Source of the DNA: Ilyonectria destructans | Taxonomy: Eukaryota; Ascomycota; Sordariomycetes; Hypocreales; Nectriaceae | Assembly (NCBI GenBank): GCA_020740775.1 | Contig: JAHEWK010000007.1 | Coordinates: 930,001 to 994,000 of the forward strand | DNA length: 64,000 nucleotides | Direction: 5' to 3' | Shown here: piece after piece, positions 34,624 through 46,989 of the stretch | How the letters are laid out: the number at the start of each line of letters is the position of its first letter | How positions within the stretch are numbered: position 1 is the first letter of the stretch | Translations under genes and position numbers: made by a program | The notes under the pieces: model-generated | What the model saw: only the letters and a program-made list of their open reading frames with translations | Databases searched by the model: none | What the model was told of the DNA's origin: nothing

Positions 34624-37600
34624 GTTGAGATCTTGGGCGGGTGGCGAGTCTGAGGAATTGACGAGAGCTTGGTTGGGAGGCTGCTCTTCTTTATCCTCAA
34701 GGCCTACTGAGTATCCGACATTACCCATTCAAACTGCTTATAGAATGTGTCAACCTCCGCAACGGTAGTGGCATGCGGGCTACACCCATAGTGTCAGATC
34801 GCACACTGATTCGTGTTCTCGTCAAATGAATCTGGCCTGTGGCGTATCGCTTAGACCAGTGCAACCAACCTGTTGGCTCATCCTGGGCTGGCGGGTGGTA
34901 TTCGGGGACCTCAACCTCAGCTTCGTCATTTACCCGCACACCGCTCGTATTTCAATGCGTCATTTGACAGAGTCGCGGAGTGGGTGTCTATGATTGATGA
35001 TTGATCGGTGGAATTTGACCTTCACGCTATTTACTCATTAGGTTGGATCCTTAGAATATCTAGAAATGATACGAACGGTGTACAGAATCGATCTAAAGGA
35101 GGCATTAGCTGATTGTCAGGTAAGGTTGACCAAGTTCAGGGTTCCCCAACTGGAAAAAATGCAATGAGATATTTGCCCCATGTACGGACAACGCAGCAAA
35201 AGCCGTTACAAGGGCGGGGGGTCAGCACGCTGCGGTGTGACCAGCCAGCCACCATTCCCTCTTTCAGCATTGCCAAGAGCCCAAAAAGGCAACAAGCGTA
35301 ACTCGTCTAACGGGCTGGCCGTTGGGGAGAGTATGCTTATTTGCAGGCACCCAAATGGTGCTTACGATGTCATCATTTCGGCCTAGACTTGGCCAGCTGA
35401 CCTGATCCGGGACCCCGGGATCACGTTGGAGACCTACAACCCTTGCAATATGAAATAAATGTCCTGAACAAGTTCTAGCAACCCAGGCCTGCTCGTAGGA
35501 GCCCTAGCCCCGGTTAATCTGAGCTGCTTCAGCGAGAGAAAGCAGACAAGAGCCACATTCATTGGCCGTGGATCAGGGCTGGACCGGGCTTATTACATTT
35601 CCTCTCATCGTGCATGGAGGCACACGGATTAAGTCTTGTTCTCTCATCCAAAGACGGAGCCTCGGGGTTCGATAAACCCAGAAAACTTGCACCCGGTGTT
35701 TCTAACACCAAAGACCCCGCATTGCCATGTTCGTCTTCTTCCGAATGTAGTGTTTAATCCGATCAGGGATATTGCCTTAAGTGCTCCACGTTATCTTCGT
35801 TGTCCTTGCTTTCGTTTTCACTTGCCTGCGACTTTTGGTCGTCAGCTGTTGATTTCCAGTATTCACTCAAAACCACATCCTCTAGAGTCATGTTTCCTCC
35901 AAATTAAAAAGACCAAATTGAATAAGTGTCTCGTGAATATCTTCTTCCCTGTTGACTTCTGCGAGCACAGTTCCAAGTTGGATTTGAAAGGATAGCGGTT
36001 TGTGGGTCCTTCGTCCGCTCACACGCTTGGAGATCACCATCATTCAAGCACCTGTGCCGCTTTGCCTCAAGTTCCTCAGCGGAATGAAGTGCTCGCTCGA
36101 GGTTTTTTTCCTGCAACGTATTTTGCTGAATGGTCAATCCATTTCGACTCTCATGATGCACTGGCCAAGAATGAACGTCCTGTTTGGTGTACAAAATATT
36201 ACAACTTACGGAGTCTAGTTGGACAAAGTGGCCGCACCTCTGGCGAGTGTGATTGTCAAATGGTTGGTGAAGCTAATAACCAAGCATCCCGAGTGACTTT
36301 TTACACGATTTAAGAGGCAGAGTTCCACCTTGCTCGGCTGTCTTAACATGTTGTAACTCACACTAACATCGATTCTGTCGTACAGTGCCCGGCTCTCCGC
36401 ATTTTCAGCTTCTTTATTATCCAGAATTTCTACCACCACACACATCTCTTCCGTAGTTAGTAGTCGAACTGAGTCAAGAACAATTGCCAACGACTTCCTC
36501 ATCTTTTCGGTAAACTTTCTTGTTACAGGCCTCAGGGGTTGTCGACACACTCCATCGAGACTAGAAGTGTGAAAGATCTGCTACAGCCGTGCAACAAATA
36601 CGCCATTTATGGTTGAATCCTCGACAATTATAATGACTAAAGATATTCAGTGGAATTTCAAGTCGGCTTGGGCGACCACTTCTTGCACAGATGCTCGAAG
36701 ATGTCCAAAGGGAGCACAGAATATGACGCAATATCACTGATATTCCACTTAGCGAAGCGAATAAGATCGATTGTAAGTGCCTCACGACGCTGTTCTTCCG
36801 CGTCGGCCGACACGATTACGAGTTGTTACTAGGAAGGGCCGCAGCCTCGCATGGTGTATTTGCGTATTGAAAGCGCTACAGAGTAGCATGATAGGTAGGT
36901 TGAGTGATGATGCGCTCTCTCGACTCTTCGCTGTTGTTCGCTGACCCTGAATTGATCTTCTCTTGGATACCAGGCCTTCAAGCTATTAAATTGAGCTTTT
37001 TAGCATTTAGAGACATCAAAGGTTTCGGCACGGAAGTATGATCGATGGTTTGACGTGAACTTGATTAGTCGAATTATCGTGAGGCCGACTTCTCCTCATG
37101 GTATCAGACTAGGTCTAAGTGATTAACTCTTCACAGAACTAAGCATACGGCTGCTAATTGTCAGCAGTGTCGTAACGGGAGTTACGATGTAGTTGTTTGG
37201 ATTTCTCATAAACTTCGTGTGGTACAAGGGATCCATGCGATGCCAACTGAAGTTGATCAAGTTTATTCGCGTCCATTTCTCCTTGATTTGCTACTCGATG
37301 CACTTCGATTCTCAATGCGCCAATCTTCAATGCCAATGTTGTCGACCTCATCCTCTTGGAGACCTCCAACTATCCTTTGGGCCAACGGCGAAAGAGAGCA
37401 ACTCTACCGACACCTCTATTTACGCCGTATAATCGTTGGTTCGTACAAGATACGAAAATAAAACGGGTTGAGCTGCTTGCAGATTACCCCTCTCGGTCCG
37501 TAGATCCGTCGGTCCGCCACTCAGATGTGTTGCAGCCACGTCAGCGGTCCATTCATAAATAAATGGTACCATTATCGAATGACCAACTCGCACAGCTGTC

Positions 37601-37752
37601 CGCATCCGGATGTCAAACCCCTCTAGTGTCGAGATTATAAACAGCAAGGTGTGAGGATTTCCTGGACAAAATGTATTTTGGATCCAAGCTAACAGGAATT
37701 TCACTCATCACAGGCTTTTTGCATTTCTCAGACCCAAACTCTCGCAACATCT
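34624..37752. other. Long intergenic region with possible coding remnants
   Basis: Mostly without genes. On the minus strand at about 36650-36815 a clean frame (EEQRREALTIDLIRFAKWNI, then SVLPLDIFEHLCKKW) follows a plausible acceptor (CTTCCTAG), and further frames with biased composition follow down to 35904. I could not assemble these into a gene. No repeat boundaries are evident. Confidence 0.35.
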
Positions 37753-40435
37753 ATGACCTCTTCACGTCCACCATCTGGCCATTTGGAGAATGCTAACGAC
37801 CCAGATACACGGCGCCTAGCTCCTCCGCCCTACGATGACTATGAGCCTCGAGTAATCGACGAACAGGATGAAGCCGAGCTCAGTGAGGCCTTCTACGCAT
37901 TGGATCTATCCCCTTCACCAACCGAGCCCACGGTCGACACTTGCTTGGCGCATCTCAAGCTACTTTTCGCATTCGAAGAGCTGAAGATCAGAATTGGCAA
38001 CACGGATGGTCTATGGGGTATATGGGACTCTCGAGCCATCAGTCCGTCGGGGGGATCATCTGTCAATCCGACCGACATCCTCGTCAAGTTGCGCGAGAAG
38101 AGATGGGCAGTGTATGTGGCGAGGGCAATCGATCGATATGAGGCTTGGTGGGCCAGCTTTGTGCCCGATATGCTTCGGGTCGCAAACATGTTGACGGCAG
38201 CTGAAGATGATGATGCATTCCACTATGAAAGCTTTACATCTCAGAGTCAGCCGATTAAATGGACACCCGAAAGCCTTCCACCATTGGGTATGATGGAGTC
38301 CATTGTTGAAAAATCATGGTTTTAGTTAAGCTGAGTTCGTGTCGGTAGATGTCATTCTTGTTTGGCATGCTCACATGCTAAATCCCAGGAATTTTCTCGA
38401 GGTCAGCCAAAAATGTCCCCAAGATTTAGCTACTGACACCCACAACAGGACTGTCTGCGCCATGGCTATGGATCATTTTGGTCAGCGGGGATGCCGTGGG
38501 CTCTTTTGAACAGATCAATTGACCCACAGTTCCAGTACTGTGTTTCTGATGGATGCAAAGATGCCTGGAAGATCCGAACTGGCTGCGACTGGGTTAATGA
38601 GGTAGGCCCAGCCACAAAACAAATCCAGTGCCCGGCGTGTTCTGCTAAAAACGAGATACCCTGGACCACTTGCGGCCAGGGTCAAGACGCGAAAGGTGGT
38701 CGGTAAGTTGAAGCCCGCAGAAAATGGTGCTTAGCTTGCATCTTGCTGATTTGCTGGGAAAAGGCCTGGTCTCGTGGGGACAGGATACGGGGATGGAAAG
38801 CTATCCTGGATTTGCAACAACTGCAAAATGTCCATTGACCATGAAATCCTTCGGTTCACGAAATTTAGGAACGACGTCAAGAATCTAGTCAAAAACGACT
38901 ATCCCATGCCTGGCACCATCGTCGATGCAGAAAATGGGTTGGTGACGAAGATCGCCGTGGACAGCGACCAGCTCTTCCCGAATCGCCTTGTCCGACAAGG
39001 CCTCCTCGTCGAAGTCTTGGAAACCATGAAGCCAGGTTCTTCCGAGAAACCAAGCATGGAAAAGATTCGAGATACGATTGAGGATATCACCAGGCAAACA
39101 AAGATCCGCCACAGCAGCACAGAACTCAAGAAGATCGACAAGGGTATTTCTGGCCTTGCAACTCTTGGGAAACACCAACTGTCTCTTTCGGCTCGCCTCC
39201 ATACTAGGAGAATGATGTCTCGATACTGGGAGAATTCTTCAATGTTTTCCATCGATCTTTGCGGCTGCGTGATGCGCCAGGGAGTTTTCACGAACAAAAT
39301 GTTCAAGGTAGGTGACGAGTCTCGCCATATCTATAATCACGCAAGATAACAAGACGCCAGATTGATTGGCTGCACACCAGTACGGCACGGGAGACAATGC
39401 TGCAGCTCATTAGCAAGTATGAACGTTTCATTGAGATCATCGCTACACATCCAAACAAGGTCGTAGTGCCAACACTCGACATTGACTTAGCGTGGCATAC
39501 GCATCAACTCAGCCCTCAAGTCTACTTCAACTTCACCGTCAACAAGACTTCGTCCTTTATCGACCATAATGACAAAGTTGACGAAGATCAACTGGCTATA
39601 TCTTTTGAGTGGATGAGTAAGGTCTACCGGGAGACGTACGGAGAAGATTATGCACAATGCACCTGTTGGTTTTGTGAAAGTGCGACACCGTCCAACCCCA
39701 TCGCACAAGTTAAGTCTCATCCTCAGCGCTAACAAAACACAAGGCATTCGAACTATGAATCTCACGAGCAGCAAATCGGCTGAAAGTGGGAAGCAAGAGC
39801 CCGGTAGGTTCTTTCTTAAAGACAGCGGGTTTTATCTGACACATTCGTTTCTTGCTGTTGAATAGTAGCAGAGTAACTGACCTAATATATCCTCTCAAAA
39901 GCAGTCAGCCAACAGCCACTTCCCAGTGAGCCAGCACACATATCCTCTCACCCTGCAATTCAAATTGAAAGGGAAACAAACAGTCGTCGTCGCACTCAAA
40001 AGCTACTGTTTCATAATGAATTGAACGAATCATATGACAAAGCACGAGGTCGTACGAAGAAAGGCTTCAGGTCTTTATTTAGTCAGACCGCTCGCTCAGG
40101 CCCATCCAGCAACCCAAGGGCAATTGGTCCTCGTGGTGAAGACTCATGCGAGCACTGGGGCAAGACTATTCCGATATCCGGTCCCTGGACTTCTCAGACG
40201 CTGGCTGCGTTGACTGCTGAGATGTATGCAACGTCGCCTGGGACATTTCATACCCAGCATGGAAAGCCTGGTGCCTGCGCGGCCGGTACCTGCGGAGGAC
40301 AAGGGCGTTGTGCATCAGGAGCTGTGTCTGTTTGTGGGGCTGGCTGTACTGGGGTCAGACAACAGGAATTTCTTATCGTTTTGTTCTTTGCTAACCTAGT
40401 CACAGACCGCAAGAGATGGGTTCACTGTTTCGTGA
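37753..40435 (+). CDS. DUF1399 / glycine-rich-domain-containing (GRDP-like) protein
   Basis: Proposed exons: 37753-38287, 38349-38401, 38449-38702, 38764-39307, 39361-39679, 39744-39803, 39902-40353 and 40406-40435 (748 aa). The family landmarks are VILVWHAHMLNPRNFLEDCL, joined exactly across introns 1 and 2, then FWSAGMPWALLNRSID, and a second block LDIDLAWHTHQLSPQVYFNF. Both WHxH motifs are intact. Paired cysteines (CPACSAK, CNNC) and a Gly/Cys-rich end (CAAGTCGGQGRC) follow. Plant and fungal members are called GRDP; their biochemical role is not settled, with RNA-related and stress functions suggested in plants. The gene is convergent with the patatin NLR gene. The last two introns are less certain than the others. 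Confidence 0.75.
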
Positions 40436-40849
40436 TATGGTGGCGGCTGGGTATATGAAGTTGGCTTTTAGACTTCGTTCATATCCAGCCAAGATCGTTG
40501 ATATTACATAGGGATTGCTTTAGCCGGCTAATTCTTTCTCGCTGTCCATTATAGGTCGAAACATCAGGCTAAGTTTGTGAGTGTTTGAACTTTCAGAGCC
40601 ATATTCATGTCAAGATCAAGAACCAAAAAATAGCGCAGAATAGGTCAGAACAGGTCATCGTTATCACTTCGTGACCGCAGAAGCTACATTGGGTTAGATG
40701 TAAGCTGGTCTACGATAAGCCAATGCAACAAAAGGGGATAACAAGTCAACCCATCTTGAGTGGCTAACATTTCACTCTCATTTGTGTATCTTCCCACGAT
40801 ATACAGAGACATTGGCAACAAATGCAACCTATAAGCCGGTTTCTTACAT
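40436..40849. other. Short convergent intergenic region
   Basis: The 3' ends of the GRDP-like gene (+) and the NLR gene (-) face each other here. No other gene is seen. Confidence 0.4.
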
Positions 40850-43800
40850 TTACTCATCTTCTCGGATCTTATAAATCCACTGCTTAACTTCCTCTGATAT
40901 AAGTCTGCTGCTACTGCCCTCGGGCAATATCTTATTATTTATAGCCACAACTTGCTCGATCAGATGCTCTGCCTCCTCTATCCGCCCACTCATCGCATAT
41001 ACTCTTGCAAGCTCGTGCTGTGATGTTAGTCGATCGAGATGCTCCGGTGCTAGTGTATTTGACTCTATCGATACCACATCCTCAAGCAGCTTGACTGCCT
41101 CCTCTATCCGTCCGGCTTTTGTATATGCCCTTGCAAGCTCGTGCTGTGATGTTAGTCGATCAGGATGCTCCGGTGCTAGTGTATTTGACTCTATCGATAC
41201 CACATCCTCAAGCAGCTTGACTGCCTCCTCTATCCGTCCGGATTTCGTATATGCCCTTGCAAGCTCGTGCTGTGATGCTAGTTGATCAGGGTGCTCCGGT
41301 GCTAGTGTATTTGACTCTATCGATACCACATCCTCAAGCAGCTTGACTGCCTCCTCTATCCGCCCGGTCTTTGCATATGCCCTTGCGAGCTGGTGCTGTG
41401 ATGTTAGTCGATGAGGATGCTCCCGTGCTAGTGTATTTGCCTGAATCAATACTACATCCTCAAGCAACTTGACTGCCTCTTCTATCTGTCCGTTCTTTGC
41501 ATATGCCCTTGCAAGATATTGCTGTGATTGTAGTCGAGAAGGATGTTCCGTTGCTAGTGTATTTACCCGTATCGATACCACGTCCTCAAGTAACTGAATT
41601 GCTCTTTTCGCTTGCCCATCGCGTGTGTATGTCACTGCGAGTTCGTACTTGGGGTCTAGTCGATCGCCGTAATTTAGCTTCAAGGGGCTCTCCCAATCCA
41701 CTACAAGCTCCAGGACATTAACTGCTTCTTTGATCCGTCCATCTGCGCGTAAACAACGGCTAACAGAGATCCCGAGAGAGCACAAATTAACATCGTCAGT
41801 CTTCTCACTTGCTTGGAGCACTCGAAGGGCATGAGGTAGACACTGCTGCCACAACTCACGATTTCGCCAGTCACGTGATGGGAACACTTTCGCAAGCTGT
41901 TTGGCTGTATCTTGTGCGGTTATCCGTGTGGTCCTTTGTGCATCAGTCCATACCCGCGTCGCTAAATGAACAAGTCGATGCATCTCAAATGTCTCGCCGT
42001 CTTCTCGTCTGTGTAGGAACCCATATCCACAGAGTGTACCGATAGCTTTTGTCAATTGCTGTTCCGACTCCATGGTGGGTAGAATCCATCGAGGGATAGC
42101 CTTTGGTTCGATATGTGATGTAAATGAAAGTAGAATTGCAGCAGACTTGTCATTTTTGCGAATCTGAGTGAAAGATATACTCCACGTAGTCGCTACTGCA
42201 TTTTGACTGCTGTTGTAGTGGGTACTATCGTGGAATCTGCTGCTCAGCAACTCAATCATGTCTTCGTTTGTGTTTTGACAAAGTCGAAGGTATTCACTGA
42301 TGGGAACCTTGTTGATACTCATATAGGCTGCTGCCTGAGCAATCGCTAGTGGAAGGTAGGTGAGCTCCTCTAGGAGCTTGGTGACAGCCTCTTCATCCTG
42401 GAGTTGATTCTTGTGAACGAGTGACTTTTCCAAGACAGACTTCGATTCTTCTCGGCTCATTTCTTGCAGTTCAATCACGTCACCTGCTGCAACCCTGACG
42501 GCTACCTCCTGGGATCTTGTCGTGAATAGGACCCGCCCATGCTCGCTTTGTGGGAGATAGTGGTGTATTCCAAACGGCTGCTGTGATGAACCATAGAGAA
42601 CATCCATGTCATCAGCATTGTCGATAATGAGAAGCCATTTCCCTGCCTTCTCTGAGCTCAGGTACCTTCGGACAGCTTCTTTAGGCTCTTCATCAACATT
42701 GGGAATGGCGAGCTTCTTTTTTATCTCGGTGCATGCCCGCTCAAAGCTGGCGTTGCTCAAAGCTGGCACCCATAGCACAGAATAGTCCGGTTTGTTTTCT
42801 TTCACCCAGTGCGCAAATTGCAAGGCGACTTGGGTCTTTCCCATGCCACCAAGGCCAACGATGGCGACGCGCTGGGTGTCATTCTGTGTGAACAGCAATT
42901 GGGTAAGCGTATCGGTCACTTTCTTGCGCCCAACAAAACGAGTATTTCTGTGGAAAGGAATGTGGTGGACGACACGATCTTGCGTGTTGTTAGCTCTAAC
43001 AATTCTCTGTGCGTAGTCCAGCCTATACTAACTTGTTTCTTGGCTCATTTCCGCTACCGGTTGCGTCAAGGGATTGACAGGTGCGACACCGGAAAAGGCA
43101 TCCACAAACTTCCGTATCTCCATCTCGTTTTCGCGCAAGTAGTTTGACGTATGTGAGGAGATGGTACTCGACTTCTCCCAATCTGATAATGTGATGTCTT
43201 TCAAGCCAACCTCAACATTAAACCGGTAGTATTGGTTGGTATCACCAAATCTGCTCTTCAGATTGAACGCCACCCTCTTGGATGATGTTGCCATTTTCTT
43301 CAGTGCCCTGAGGATGGAATTTCGCGCGTTGTCGATTGTAACGACATCTCCAAGGCCGGTTCCAATGCTGAGGATTTGCATGTTTGTGCGATTTGGAAAT
43401 TGGCTCTGGGCCTCCTGGATAAGCACATCGCAGGGGTTATTGTGCCCGAATCCAGCATCAATGTATTCAACTCCATCTCGTCCGACTTTGATTGACTTGA
43501 AGAAGGTTGTCGCTGCTGATGTCGCTCGTGCGACTTGCCAGATTGTGGACCCATTGAGACGGGCAGATTGGTCGTATGTCGTGAAGAGGGTCGGCGGGGC
43601 ATCAACGTTGTCCTTTGTGATAGCCAACACAACACTAAAATGGTCAGAAACTAGTGTTGGAGAGACATTGAGGGGCATACGTCTTGGTGCAGGAACCATC
43701 GCGGAAGTCCAACTCGTCATGTTCGCAAGTGTCGACGGTTGGCTGACCTCGTTCCCTTTGAGCGACACAGCCTGGAGCTGTACAGAATTCCCGGACTGTC

Positions 43801-44239
43801 TGTTTGATAGCTGCTTCTAGTGCTTTGGCAGAGAAGTTTCCGGACGGTGGCGCCGGGAGAATCGAGGTTCGCTTTGGGGTAAAAGCCTTCTGGGCTACTT
43901 TTATGTACGCTCGAATGCATTGGTCAACAGTCATGCCCAGTCTCCCAAGCATAATCGCGATGATTCTGTACAATGGTCAACGGGATAAGCAGTTGCATAC
44001 GTTGGAAAGCATACCCTCCAGTGCTTGTGCCACCAATCAAGTCGAAGTGGTCGCACGGTTTGGGTACTCGATCGAGGCCTCGTTTCTCGCGCAACTTCTC
44101 CATAATGTCCTCTAGAATTAGGAGGCTAGATACCCCTCGAATACCCCCTCCATCTGAAGCAATTAGTAATAGGACTGTCTCGAGGGTGGGTCACACTACC
44201 AAGAGAGAGGACCCTCAGTGGCCCGGCGGAGTGTTCCAT
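40850..44239 (-). CDS. NLR-type protein: patatin-like phospholipase, NB-ARC, TPR
   Basis: Proposed exons: 44239-44200, 44153-44015, 43965-43681, 43634-43033 and 42978-40850 (1064 aa). All introns are 46-54 bp and keep frame. Splicing of the first intron rebuilds LRVLSLDGGGIRGVSSLL, the patatin oxyanion motif. GGTSTGG holds the nucleophile Ser, and DAGFGHNNP holds the Asp. The NB-ARC domain starts at about residue 370 with the P-loop VGLGGMGKTQ, then WLLIIDNADD (Walker B), VLFTTRSQEVA and TYLPLAIAQAAAY (GLPL-like). The C-terminus has 42-residue TPR units of the kind RIEEAVKLLEDVV. Fungal proteins of this design act in non-self recognition and cell death: the repeats sense, NB-ARC oligomerises and the patatin domain executes. 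All catalytic and nucleotide motifs look intact. Confidence 0.92.
40965..41596 (-). repeat. Near-identical 126-bp tandem repeats encoding TPR units
   Basis: The sequence TTGACTGCCTCCTCTATCCG starts at 41091, 41217, 41343 and (with small changes) 41469, an exact period of 126 bp or 42 codons. Neighbouring units differ by only a few bases. Units become more divergent toward the NB-ARC side. Confidence 0.9.
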
Positions 44240-45316
44240 TGTCGTCGCTCGGCTCATCCTCTGAGGAGGAGGCTAAGATTGGACCAGGGATGGAAGGAAC
44301 GAAGTACTGTCCCGTTGTGGGCGATGGCAATCAAGATACTCTGCAAGATAGATTATGGCTGATCACTTCAACAGCCAGATCTGACAGACGCGAGTGGAAA
44401 TTAAATGATCGAAATGTGAAGAACGGTTGCCCATGAGCTTCATGTGCGGGGTTGGGCTGCGGCTCCAGAGGAATTTCAAGGCGAACAGTCCCGTGACAAG
44501 GCAGCAATGGATTAATCGTTGGGGGCCATGCATGTAGGCAACTGATTGCCTCTATCGAGATGCAATTGTAATTTGAACAAGAGGCAAGGCTGGCTGTGCT
44601 CACGTGTTGGCTTGCAGACGCCACATTTTGCGACGAGGATCAATCTGGAAGTATTTGTGTCATTTGTGCAAAACAACTTCAATCTGAAGCTGTAACCCAG
44701 TCCTAAGTACCGGTATTCAATACAGACTGGTTTGACCCGATGGCTTTTTTACTACCAGACTTAGCAAGAATCGTAAAATAGCACTCGTCTCATTCTTAGT
44801 GGTAGCATTGCTAGCTCGACTACTCGCCAAGTCGCCACGAGACGTCATCACATTAAATACTAGGGGCCGAGTTCGTCGCGCATTTTAAATTCACCGAGAC
44901 CAATCAATGATACACATTATTATGACGACAACTTTCCTACTCATCGGTGCTCGCGCTAATGACGATTTCGTGTCGCGAGTCTGACCCGAATCGGGCCAAC
45001 TTCTTCCCCGTCAGCCAAACTTGCAGCCAATGATAACGCTGTAATGAGCATGTCAGCGATTCCCGGAGCCGAAAATGGGTCGGTCAATTCACTCGGCCGA
45101 TTGTAAGCTCTCGGGATTTTGAACGGAGCCGAGCGAGATGAGACGGCTTACGTGCTCTGTCACCAATCTCGATGGTTGTCTGTCAGTCAGAATCAAGTAT
45201 AAGTAGCGGTAGCCCTCCAGAAATAGTGAGAAACGAACAAACCATCACTCCCTACTAAACCAACAAAACAATAATCGTCATCAGACGCTCACACCTCCAA
45301 CCCCACCTGCACCAAC
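44240..45316. other. Divergent intergenic region between the NLR and the FAD hydroxylase
   Basis: About 1.1 kb between two outward-facing genes, so it holds both promoters. I see no gene. Sequence close to 45317 is C/A-rich like a fungal 5' leader. Confidence 0.4.
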
Positions 45317-46552
45317 ATGGCCTCCACAAATCCCATCGCAATTATCGGCGCCGGTCTCTCGGGACTCAGCTTAGCTCTAGCTCTCCACAACCAGAACATC
45401 CCCTGTATTCTCTATGAGACTCAATCCGCCCCCCTCGACATCGGCGGCGCCATCATGCTCTCCCCCAACGCCCTACGCATCCTGGACCGCTTGGGCGTGC
45501 TTCAGCTTCTCGAGCCGCGCGGGTACAAGTTCGAGCAGCTCTATTTCCGCTCTGGAGACGATAAACTCGTCGATGAGTTCGAGTTTGGCTCGGCCGAGAA
45601 ATACGGCTACTCTGCACTCCGTGTCTACCGATACGAGCTGATCAAGATCTTGCTGGATTTGGTGAAACAGGCCGGCATCCGCATCGAGTACGGCAAGAAG
45701 TTCGACCATGTCATCAGCGAAACCGATGAAAGCGTCACCTGGCAGTTCGCCGACGGCTCTGAGGGCAATGCTCCCTTGCTAGTCGGCGCCGACGGCATCC
45801 ACTCCCGCGTGCGCCAGCATCTCTACCCAGGCTTAGTCGCCAAGTTCACCAACATGCTTGGCATCACGGCCGCCATCCCCACGGCACAGCTCCAAGCCGA
45901 CGACGATTATCCCATTCCGGTCACCATCATGAACCCCAAGCACGGCGCCTTTGTCATTGCGCCGCAGTTGGCTGACGGCTCCGAGGTCTTGATTGGCAAG
46001 CAGTATCGCTTCACCGGCCCTGAGCCCGACCGCGAGGGCTGGAAGAAGATCACCTCAGACAAGCAATGGGCGGTCGACTTCCTTCGCCAGGGCCACGAAG
46101 ACTTTCCAGCCATTGTGCACCGCGCCACGTCCTCCATCTCTGAGGCAAATGTCAATGTGTGGCCCTTCTACCTGCTCCCTAAGCTCGACACCTGGGCTTC
46201 TGAGAAGCACGCCCGAGTGGTTATCCTCGGTGACGCGGCACATGCCATCCCTCCCACAGCAGGACAGGGCGTTAACCAAGCGTTTGAAGACATCTACATC
46301 TTTGCCGGTGTGGTCGGCAAACTGGGCAGCGAGTCGCAGCCAGGAGCACCTGACAAATTGAAGGTGGCGCTCAAGAACTGGCAGAATGGCCGCCAGGCAC
46401 GTATTGATCGGGTACTTCAGGTGAACGACCAAATTAACGAGAGGAGAATGCCTTCAAATGAGAATGTCGAGTTCAAACCGTTTGACCTCGAGTGGCTCTA
46501 TTCTGCCGATTTCGATAAGATGGTTGCTGAGTATGCCGGAAGCTTGGAGTGA
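45317..46552 (+). CDS. FAD-dependent aromatic hydroxylase (salicylate-hydroxylase-like, group A)
   Basis: A single-exon gene of 411 aa, normal for the family. It has the N-terminal FAD motif IIGAGLSGLSLALAL, the DG motif LVGADGIHSRVR (about residues 156-167) and the GD motif VILGDAAHAIPPTAGQGVNQ (about 299-318). These three define class A flavoprotein monooxygenases, which use NAD(P)H and O2 to hydroxylate phenolic or polyketide substrates. There is no membrane helix or secretion signal, so it is cytosolic. The substrate is unknown. The codon use is that of a well-expressed gene (many C-ending codons), unlike the NLR next to it. Confidence 0.9.
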   Translation: MASTNPIAIIGAGLSGLSLALALHNQNIPCILYETQSAPLDIGGAIMLSPNALRILDRLGVLQLLEPRGYKFEQLYFRSGDDKLVDEFEFGSAEKYGYSALRVYRYELIKILLDLVKQAGIRIEYGKKFDHVISETDESVTWQFADGSEGNAPLLVGADGIHSRVRQHLYPGLVAKFTNMLGITAAIPTAQLQADDDYPIPVTIMNPKHGAFVIAPQLADGSEVLIGKQYRFTGPEPDREGWKKITSDKQWAVDFLRQGHEDFPAIVHRATSSISEANVNVWPFYLLPKLDTWASEKHARVVILGDAAHAIPPTAGQGVNQAFEDIYIFAGVVGKLGSESQPGAPDKLKVALKNWQNGRQARIDRVLQVNDQINERRMPSNENVEFKPFDLEWLYSADFDKMVAEYAGSLE

Positions 46553-46989
46553 TGCGGACAACCCCTAGCGGCTTTTCTATCGTTATCAATATTTCTTTTT
46601 ACCGTGTATAAAAACAACCGCCATTAAAGAATTGAAGGCGGTTTCTCACACCTCTTGTATCAGCTAGCCAATGTCTGTCATTTATGTATCCAAAAATTGA
46701 ACATGAACCACATTAATTCTACCAAGTTCTCACATTCACACGTCGTCACACAGAATGGATTCGAAGAGGATCAGCCCAGACAGGCTATGCATGCCGGAGC
46801 TCCGTGTTCACGTCTCATTGCCAAATTAATCCGCAAACTACGACAATGGAGAAAGGAGCGTGTTTAATTCCCTTAAGCTATCGTACATCGAGTCTACTGT
46901 CATCACTATAATACATAAACGTTTAACGTAGTTTCCATCATTTACTCATATACAGACAATTAACTTTTCCTACCCGTGCTCGGTATCTC
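46553..46989. other. Intergenic, convergent
   Basis: Lies between the hydroxylase (+) and the 7TM gene (-). Nothing else is seen. Confidence 0.4.

Noticed and set aside
35636..35720. GGGTTCGATAAACCC looked like a tRNA B-box
   Set aside because: The last conserved C of the B-box is missing and no cloverleaf or A-box fits upstream.
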